From positions 2,279,001-2,343,000 of the forward strand of contig CM061094.1 in NCBI GenBank assembly GCA_030770545.1: a stretch of 64,000 nucleotides of DNA, read 5' to 3'. Below are positions 53,156-61,114 of this stretch, in pieces. The notes under the pieces are model-generated. The model had not been told where the DNA came from and did no database searches. It saw only the letters and a list, made by a program, of their open reading frames with translations. Origin of the DNA: Macropodus opercularis (Eukaryota; Chordata; Actinopteri; Anabantiformes; Osphronemidae). Made by a program: the position numbers and the translations under genes. Each line of letters opens with the position of its first letter. Position 1 is the stretch's first letter.

Positions 53156-54745
53156 CACATGTTCTCAGTATAACAGAATAGACTCCACTAACACATATAT
53201 TTGACCTTATAATGCAGAAATAATTGCAGCAGAGAGAGACTATGTTCTGAACACAAAGGCTGAACGGAAAAGCATCGCATGAGCAGGCAAACTTATTGAC
53301 AGGCTAGGAGGAATAACTGGGAGGCTCCAGACTACATCAGGGGTATATACCGAGACAAGAATGACTGGCAGACAGAACATAAATGCATACACAGGTGGAC
53401 AGAAGTAATTCTACATGACCGCCCAGAGGTGTGGACAATGACTGATTGAAACCAGCAACACAAAACCAGGAAGTGACACACACAGACAAAAACAAAAGGA
53501 ACCACAGCTCTAGGGGACAGAGGGTCAAACTGTCAGGGCCAATAGCAGTTGTAAATATTTTTAATCACTAAACTGTGAAAACAGATTGCAGAATATTAAT
53601 TCACAATCTCTAGATAATTTAATTGTGAAAATGGAGGGACATGTAGGTGATGTGGATACAGCCCAAGTTAGCGTCCAGTCCTGGAAACTAACTGAGGCTA
53701 ATTAGACGCCATCTGTTCTTCCTCACAGATAGAGGAGTAGGAAAATTACTCTTGTGTGCCCAAAACATTTTTGTTTGTAAACTTTAATTTCTTGTATTCC
53801 ACATAGCGTCACTGTAACTTTGTCAAGATGACAAAGGCACAGAAATGCAAACTACAAAAAATGAGCATATCTCCTCAGATGATTTAAAAGTAAGACCTTT
53901 ATTGATAATATGCGGAGTGATGCTGGTAAAAGTAAAAGCTTACCTTTACACTGTGTCATATTAATGAGGTACATTAAACATCACTGCAGAGCCAAAAAGA
54001 GAGGAGACACATGTACCTTTCTCTTGAAAGGTATGATTGATCAGGAGGTTTTCTGGTCTGCCTGAGAAGGCTGCAGCTTTGTAGACCAGGGCTTCTTTGA
54101 AGGCCTGTAGTCCATTGATGACAACCGCAGGTCTGGGTCCAATGAACAGGCTGCAGACGCTACCATACTGTTTGGACAGCTGAGGAAAAAAGGACATGGA
54201 CTTTATCCTGACCAATATTCACTGCAGTCAGAGCCAATGTAATGAGATAATAATTAACGTTCTTATTAAAAGGAGAAGTCAAATTCACTGCATATCAACG
54301 TGTTGTGGTTGATACTTCAGCTAAAACAAGGTCTGGTAAATGACATTTTAATAAGGAAAATATTTGTTATACCTGACTGGAAATAGAGAAATTTACTTTA
54401 TATAAAGAACACAAACATGACAACAAAGACAAAAGAAGACTGTGACTTGTTTTAGAATTTACAAATTACATTTAGCTCATACTGTAAATAATATAATATA
54501 ATCTCTTAGGCTGTTTAGATCATTCGTTAACTTTACCCTGTCCAGATCTGCAAGAGGATTCCTCAGATCGAGCTGCAACACATTTCCAAGGATGGGAACA
54601 GGTTGAGGACCTGGAGGAAAGTTTTTAGATCTGCGTGTATGAAAAAGAAGCAGGAAGAACAGAACAGCAACAAACAGAGCCACTGATGCAAACATGATGA
54701 ATCTGAGCCTCTGGTGAATATGCACTTGTTTTATTTCAGTATCTG

Positions 54746-54753
54746 CTTTTATA
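54746..54753 (-). promoter_or_regulatory. TATA box of P450 copy B
   Basis: TATAAAAG on the minus strand, 51 bp upstream of the ATG, matching the placement in copy A. Confidence 0.65.
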
Positions 54754-55520
54754 TGCAAGCGTCACAACCACAACCTTTGATCATTCATGTGGCAGGTACT
54801 GAAAGAAACATGACGAAATACTTGCCTCAGTTACTGAAACAGGTAACTGGCATTAAATGTGAATGTATCAGGAATATTTGTTTGACATGATTTAATCTGT
54901 GAAATACTGGAATTTGGGGATTTGTTTTGTCCAGCATGCCACCTGTGCCAAAGTCAAACGTTTCTTTGTCCCTAAGGGCCATGTTGCAGTAGTGACTGAT
55001 GAACTTAACAAGTCCACCTACTGCACCTCACAGGAACCGTTCGGTGCCACTAACATGCACTGGAAAGCTGAAGCAGACTGAAGAGCTTTGCCACATTCAA
55101 ATGTAGTGAAAGTCGGTAGGTGACATAATCAGATAAAACAGTCTTCAGGTGACTAATGATGACTGACAGAGGAGCAAAGGAGGAGGAAGCGACAGCAGCA
55201 AGACAAGGACAGACAGAAAAACAGGGCCCTCTTAGGATCCGAGGGCTGGACTGTGACAATACTAGTCTTTCCAAGAAGACCTAACCTTCTGTAGCAACAG
55301 TTTCCACACGCAAAGCTCTGCTTTCCTGTTTCCCCTGTCATTATGAAAGATCCTTCAGATCCTTGAACCCCGTGGCGAAAACAAATTAGAGGCTATTTGC
55401 TCTCTTAGCTATTTTTTCTTTTAAACTACTCTCAAATGATCTTTGTCGAATGGTTGAGTAGACTAATGTCAGCATCCTGATGTCAAATAAAAAAGCTTTC
55501 TTGGACAGAAGTTCTGGTGA
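54754..55520. other. Spacer upstream of P450 copy B
   Basis: No gene or clear repeat recognised beyond the copy B promoter. Short open frames here have no family resemblance. Confidence 0.45.
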
Positions 55521-56651
55521 TATACGGTACTATGCAAAAGTTTTAGGCAGTTACAAGCCCAGCCCACTTACATAGAGAAATGAAAAAGGATGCATTCAGT
55601 GAGAAAATAGGTCCAAAAACAAAAATACCTTTACTGTCAAAATCAACACTTGCTTTTGTTACGGACCAAAAACAAACTTCACCACCAGGATGATGTCACC
55701 TTTGAAAATTTACAAATGTTTATTTAACAAAGAACAGAAAATCACAGCCAAGCTGGTGATAATGCTAAATTTAAATTAGAAAACAAAAGCCATTGCAAGG
55801 CAGGGTCTGACGGTAGTAGATAGAAAGACACAAAAGCTTACTAGTCTAAGAAAACACAGGCAAACAGGGCAGGACACAAGCAACCTAAACACAAATCTGC
55901 CCCCTCATGGTGAGAAGGCCGAAGCACAGCAGTTTCATTAATTCATTCAAACATGTTTCACGAACGTGTACAGTAATGGACCATTTGTGTTTCATCTGTC
56001 TTGCTCGGTCTTTTTAGACTGTATATGAAAGATATTCAGAGATGTTGGTTGAAAGAAAATGACCAGAGTTCCTGGAAAACTGAGACATTTCATGGACTGT
56101 TACCTGGATGAAACTGAGATGGATGGATGGACGAACGGACGGACTGCTGTAAACAAAGAAAGCTTTCAGAAATGGAAGTGTTCAACATTTATTTTCTTCA
56201 TATAAATGGACAAAATGCAGTGAATGAACAACAGAGAATCTAAATCCCATCAGTATTTGCTGTGACCACCCTTTGCCTTCAAACAGCAGCAGTTCTTCCA
56301 GGTTCACTTGCTCACAGTGTTTGAAGGAACTGGGCTGTAGGTTGTTCCAACATCTAGAGAACTAACCACAGATCTTCTGTGGATGTAGGGTTTCTACATC
56401 CTTCTGTCTCTTCATCATCCCAGACACACATGATGCTGAGATCAGGGCTCTGTGGGGCCAAGCATCACTTCCAGTACTGACAGTACTGACGTAGTAACCA
56501 AAGATTAATTTGATTTAGATTTTTCCTTTGTTCGCTCACTTTGCATTTTGTAAATTGACAAACATAAACAATCATTATTTATATTTCTGAAGCTTTCTTT
56601 GTTTACAGCATTATTTCACACCTGCCTAAAGCTTTTGCATAGTACTGTATA
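55521..56651. mobile_element. Tc1/mariner-like element remnant bounded by ~30-bp inverted repeats
   Basis: TATACGGTACTATGCAAAAG at the left (55521-55550) is matched in inverse at 56622-56651 with two differences over 30 bp, ending in TA as for Tc1 insertions. Sequence at about 56250-56470 (for example TTTGCTGTGACCACCCTTTG and AGATCAGGGCTCTGTGGGG) is part of the well-known fish Tc1 transposase gene in antisense. A second pair of subterminal repeats occurs at about 56147-56170 and 56584-56607. Most of the transposase is missing. A P450 exon fragment sits inside (56019-56119). Confidence 0.7.
56019..56119 (+). pseudogene. P450 exon 5b fragment, plus strand (inverted copy)
   Basis: Preceded by TTTTTAGACTGTATATGAAA, it matches exon 5b of copy A but on the opposite strand to all other P450 sequence in the window. 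It has an in-frame TGA where copy A reads AAG in the KKTRVPG region. It is part of the left arm of an inverted repeat. Confidence 0.8.
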
Positions 56652-56771
56652 CGTACTATTGAATAGCGACATCTGTGGTGGGGCACAGCCTTAATCAACC
56701 CCAATGTAAAGATGCCATAGTTCACAGCAAATACATACTGAACATGTATTATTTTAATGTAACAGTCCTAC

Positions 56772-56945
56772 CGGCACGTAGGGCATCTGGTGCCTGTCTT
56801 CAAAGCCATCCATCCGTCCGTCCGTCCGTCCGTCCATCTCCATTTCATCCACGTAACAGTCCATGAAATGTCTCGGTTTTCCAGGAACTCTGGTCATTTT
56901 TTCTCAACCAACATCTCTGAATATCTTACATATACAGTCTAAAAA
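56772..56945 (-). pseudogene. P450 exon 7a and exon 5b fragments, minus strand
   Basis: At 56772-56805 a short piece of exon 7a (GCACGTAGGGCATCTGGTGC) is followed, across a (TCCG)n run, by exon 5b at about 56842-56943. Exon 6 is absent between them. Exon 5b also lacks a clean frame. It forms part of the right arm of the inverted repeat. Confidence 0.8.
56806..56835. repeat. (TCCG)n/(TCCA)n microsatellite
   Basis: Tetranucleotide run at the inner end of the right inverted arm. A shorter mirrored GGAT/GGAC run is at the inner end of the left arm. Confidence 0.9.
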
Positions 56946-57189
56946 GTCTAAAAAGACAGAGCAAGACAGATGAAACACAAATGGTCCATTACTGTACACA
57001 TTCATGAAACATGTTTGAATGAATTAATGAAACTGCTGTGCTTCAGGCTTCCCACCATGAGGGGGCAGATTTGTGTTTAGGTTGCTTGTGTCCTGCCCCG
57101 TTGATGATGCTTATGTAAATACACTAACTCAGCTCTCCAACAGGTCCCATAAGTTGTCCACAGCTCCTATACCATATGAATAGTTGAAG

Positions 57190-57370
57190 TATTTAGTCAG
57201 TCAGTCATAATCTACCGCTTCTTCCCTGTAGGGGTCATGGGCGTGCTGGAGCCTATCCCAGCTCTCTATGGGCGAGAGGCAGGGTTCACCCTGGACAGAT
57301 CGCCAGTCTGTCGGAGGGCCACACGTACAGACGCACAAGTCACAGTCACACACCTACGGGGGACTTAGAG
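57190..57370 (+). repeat. Common fish interspersed repeat
   Basis: Contains GCTGGAGCCTATCCCAGCTC, GGGCGAGAGGCAGGGT and CACCCTGGACAGATCGCCAG, a sequence I know as abundant in teleost genomes. Family name not certain. Confidence 0.7.
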
Positions 57371-57994
57371 TTTCCAGTCAGACAAATGGCTCCAGCACCT
57401 TCCTCAACACTTACAAGTGAAGTGGTTCAGATGACGAGTGAAAGAGACAATAGAATAAAACAAATCAGAATCTACTTTATTTGCTATGTGTTGTATACTA
57501 TAACATGTTTAACAGTAAAGATGATACAGATAAGTTACAATTGCCATAAAGACAACAATCTTACAAAATATTCAGTATAAAAATATGTATTTGCTCTTTG
57601 TGATTCTGTTTCTGTTAAACAAGTCAATACTAGTCAACTATTAATATACTGAAATCAGTGGGTCATGATGTAATTTTGCTGAAATGTCTCATGCTGAATT
57701 TTCCCTTGAGACAGTGTCAGGAAATACAGAAAAATTAAAACTTAAAAACGTAAAACATTCAGAGATGTTTCCTGTGATTACAGCTGTTGTATTACAGAGC
57801 AGAAGAAGCTCGGGTTTGAGAGGCTGGAGCTGCCTGCATTTGCTCGCTCAGGTAATTTAGCTGTTTGTTTGCTGGTTCAGGCATGAGATTATCTGCCAAT
57901 AACGGTACAAAAGCCTCTATTTAATCTAGATTTGCTCCGAGGAGCTTCTCTCTCTAGCAGTCTAACAGTCCCTGCTGTTTGTCTGCGCGTCGTC
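57371..57994. other. Spacer 3' of P450 copy C
   Basis: Probably holds the copy C 3' UTR. An ATTAAA on the minus strand at 57920-57925 is a possible poly(A) signal. Nothing else seen. Confidence 0.4.
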
Positions 57995-60771
57995 TTACTG
58001 CGTCTCCCTGAGTTGAATCTTCATGCGGTAAGGTTTGGGCGTCAGAGTGACCCCGTACACTGGTGTGTAGTCTGGCTCTCCCGCATCCTCAGGCCAGATG
58101 AACTTGAACTTCCTCAGCAGAGTCACCATGATGAGGAAGAGCTCCATACGAGCCAGACCCTCTCCAAGACACATACGAGGACCTGGCACATCACAAGACC
58201 TCAGTTATCTGCAACGGTTTGACTGAGCAAAGACAGTTTTTTATGCTCTCATACCTGTAGAGAAAGGCATAAAGGCCTCAGGCTTAACAAACTCTCCCTG
58301 GTCACTAAGGAAGTTTTCAGGGTTGAATTCATGGGGAAATTTCCATTGACCTTCTTCATTCAGCACAGATGAAAGATTTGGAATAATCATTGTACCCTGA
58401 AAACAAAAGTGTGCATAGTTAGAGAAGTGTTGTTACCTCCATTTATCCTTCATTGAAAATCTACTAAATTAACCAAGTTTCTTTGATGCAGTTTGATTGC
58501 TGTCTTCATGCTAAACTACACAGAACTGTGAGGTTTCCTTCCTCCTAAGACACGTTTGCCTTAGATTTTGATTTTAGAAGACGACTCAGATTTCTTCCCA
58601 CCTTGGGAATGGAATATCCCATCAGCTCTGTGTCTTTCGTTGTGCTGTGAAAGACACTGAGTGGAACCGTGTTGGATTTCCTCTGCACTTCATGGATCAC
58701 AGCCTGGAGAAGAAGTTATTAGTTAAGATGTTTTTATTAACTAAAGTTCACAACTGAATAGTCACATAAAACGTTGAAAGTCACTTCAGACTGAAACTTT
58801 TTGCTGCATCATAAATAGTATTTTGAACAGATTTGTGCGCTGCAAGACAGAGAGAGAGTTTTTCCTCCACTGTTGCTATTAAAATGTCCAACTGACTCCA
58901 AGTTAAAGCTGCTCTATGTGGGATTTGTTGGGTTTAGTTGTGTATCAGATAACTGATTGTGAATTGGCGCTACAGAAATAAAGTTGAATTGAATTAAAAA
59001 AGGGAAATAGTTTTTTTATTACCTGCATGTAGGGCATGTTGTGTCTGTCATCAAAGCTGACCAGACCCTTCCCTTCTAACACCTGGTCTATCTCCTGCTG
59101 ACAACGCTCTGAGAGTGAAGTGGACAGGAGGTAACACACTTTTTATTATTTCACTTTTCCAACTCATAAACTGAAATGACACGGTAATAACGACTGGTGG
59201 AGGCTTCAATGGTGTAATGAAATGTTCCAGAATAAGTAGAATGAAGATCTTTAAGTCCCGTTATCACACCTTGTATGTGTGGGTAGGTAGTAAGGTAGAG
59301 GAAGCCAGTGAGCAGGGTGTTGGAGGTGGTGTCAGTCCCAGCAAAGTGAAGATCTAGAGCGTTAAAGACGAGCCGCTCCACTGAAAATGAGGAGCCATCA
59401 CTGCCTCTCTAAAAAGAAAAGATTCATTGAAGACATTAGATGTTATTGAAATGCCAATGCAACCAATGCTTTACAGACACTCCAGCACACATGGAATCCC
59501 GCTGCTGTGTTTGTCTCTCTCATCCCTGTCAGTTGTGGAGCTGCTTCTACTCCCTTTTGTGCATTTGACGACTACATCTATCACCACGGTCTTGGTTTTG
59601 GTCAAGAGATGATTGAGATGTGATGAAAGAGAAATTATTACGTACATTTTACCAATATTTTCCTTTTATGATATACAGTAAATGTTGATGGGTTGAAAGC
59701 ACCCTGTAGTAAAACTGTACAAGGAGCCCGACATAGACTGTTGTTAAAACACTGTATTGCTACAGCTATGACAAATGAATGTACGTTTTAATAAGCAACC
59801 TCAAAGCTGTATGTAGAGAGAGTTTCAAAGTTCTACAGATACATGAACACACACTCACCTTATCCAGTTCGTCCAGATAGCAGTCAACAAAGTCTCTCGG
59901 CTCTCCCGCGACTCTGGTTTTCATGTGCTCATCCACTAAATTCTCTGTAAGGTTTTGACAAATCTGAACAAAGAGAATTATCAATCATTGGTTTTGTGTG
60001 TAAGGTGAGACAGATTGAAATTAAACAGCTTTAGCTTCATTTAAATGTTCTTTTCTTTCACGTTTTTTTCAGTAAGTGACTTATTAAAAATCACTCAAAT
60101 TAACTTACGTCAGCATTTTTAAAAGCCTTGTTAAAAGGTAGCGGCAGCTTGCGGACAATGGGATAAGAGTCGTAGACCTGAAAGACAGAAAAACACTTGA
60201 ATATTCTGGCTGATTATGTCATTATCAGACATGTATAAAGATTAAATGTACAAAGTGCTACTGGAAATAATTACGAGCAGCCTAAAATTCAAAGTTCTGC
60301 GCGTACAGGGTCAAATTCAGAGACAGGAAGTAGAGGCAGCACAGAGAGCTTTGGAAAAATGTGAGGTTCTCTCACCACATTCCACGGCCCATTCGTTATC
60401 TTTGCATTCTCTGTGAAGCAACGAACCACCTCTCTGATGAACTCGTCGTCATACTCGAAGCGTGTCCCAAACAGAACCTGGCAGATGATGTTAGAGGCTG
60501 CATTATGGAACATGAGCTGAGGACTCAGGGTTTTGCCTGTGAAGGAGAATGTAGAGACTAAACCACTACAGAAATCACATCGTCCGGGGTGAGGATTGTT
60601 TAGCAGCAGATCACACACCAATGCTCTTCTCCACGGTGTTAATGATGTGCTGAATCTCTCCATGAATCCTGTCCTCCATGGTGTTCTTCCCCAGACCAAA
60701 GTTCCTCAGGGTCATCAGAGCAAAGCGACGGTGCTCCTTCCAAGTAGGGCCATAATCTGCCAGAATCACTC
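57995..60771 (-). CDS. CYP2-family cytochrome P450, copy C, exons 3 to stop (5' partial in window)
   Basis: Exons in transcript order: 60619-60771, 60376-60536, 60109-60177, 59859-59963, 59270-59408, 59023-59108, 58602-58703, 58255-58396, 57995-58182; 1145 bp, all GT-AG and in phase, stop TAA at 57995-57997. The first exon here, GVILADYGPTWKEHRRFA, corresponds to exon 3 (C-helix WxxxR region). The I-helix is AGTDTT, K-helix HEVQR and heme motif FSTGPRMCLGE, so all key residues are intact. Exon 3 is 6 bp shorter than in copy A. It is clearly more divergent from A and B than they are from each other but shares both extra introns. Exons 1 and 2 were not found up to 61.1 kb, where a retroelement begins; they may lie beyond 64 kb or be lost. 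Confidence 0.9.
58850..58998 (+). repeat. LINE 3' tail in copy C intron
   Basis: Contains GTGGGATTTGTTGGGTTTAG and ends AAAGTTGAATTGAATTAAAA, the same tail as at 38.5 and 53.1 kb. It lies in the extra intron between exons 7a and 7b, enlarging it to about 320 bp. Confidence 0.7.
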
Positions 60772-61114
60772 CTACAATAGGACGCGATGACACAATTCAA
60801 TATGGGTTTAGGGATGAGCTCCTTGAATGTTTTTTAAAAACGATGGCTTTGTAGTGAGATTCTTGCAGTTCTGGTTTTCTGTTGAGTCCATCTACTGTAC
60901 TAATAGTTTATCAAAGGTCCTGCTTGGCAGTGATTTTCTGTTCCTAGATTAATGTTGGGTTAATTGGGTTAGTTTAATTCTTTCTTTGTTTTTGCATTTC
61001 TAAACTGCTCGTTTAAGTTTGTAACAGACTCAAATCAGGCCACGGATGCGTTACTAGACTATAGGCACTAAATCACTAACTAAGTCAAAACTAGAGAGTG
61101 CAAAAACACAAGAT
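60772..61114. other. Sequence between copy C exon 3 and the retroelement
   Basis: About 340 bp, presumably intron 2 of copy C. I looked for exon 2 (LSKQYGS..., ...FQEKG) and did not find it. Confidence 0.5.

Larger units (their letters stand above)
48341..54695 (-). pseudogene. CYP2-family P450 copy B, full set of exons but frameshifted in exon 3
   Basis: Exons in transcript order: 54537-54695, 54017-54179, 51291-51447, 51042-51202, 50829-50897, 50422-50526, 50203-50335, 49848-49933, 49448-49549, 48662-48803, 48341-48528. Splice sites all look sound and it mirrors copy A closely. Two lesions stand out. Exon 3 is 157 bp instead of 159: a GT seen in copy A is missing near 51321, so everything downstream is out of frame. 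In exon 10-11 the heme motif reads FSTGPWMCLGE, Trp replacing the Arg that contacts a heme propionate. Exon 6 is 6 bp shorter but in frame, and the I-helix AGTDTT and K-helix ExxR are kept. A TATA box is 51 bp upstream of the ATG; an upstream in-frame Met at 54758 lies above that box and is not used. Intron 2 is 2.6 kb and holds repeats. Possibly a recent pseudogene, or an assembly error in one base pair run. Confidence 0.85.
55867..57098. repeat. Inverted repeat with ~280-bp arms containing P450 exon 5b
   Basis: The left arm is about 55867-56144 and the right arm about 56806-57098, near-identical in reverse complement by eye, including flanking intron sequence and a 3' block with CTGCCCCCTCATGGTGAGAA. 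The arms are about 660 bp apart. The right Tc1 terminal repeat (56622-56651) lies between them and the left one (55521) outside, so the two structures interlock. Confidence 0.8.

Noticed and set aside
54696..54758. Upstream in-frame Met for P450 copy B at 54758
   Set aside because: It lies upstream of the TATA box at 54746-54753, and copy A has no equivalent Met.
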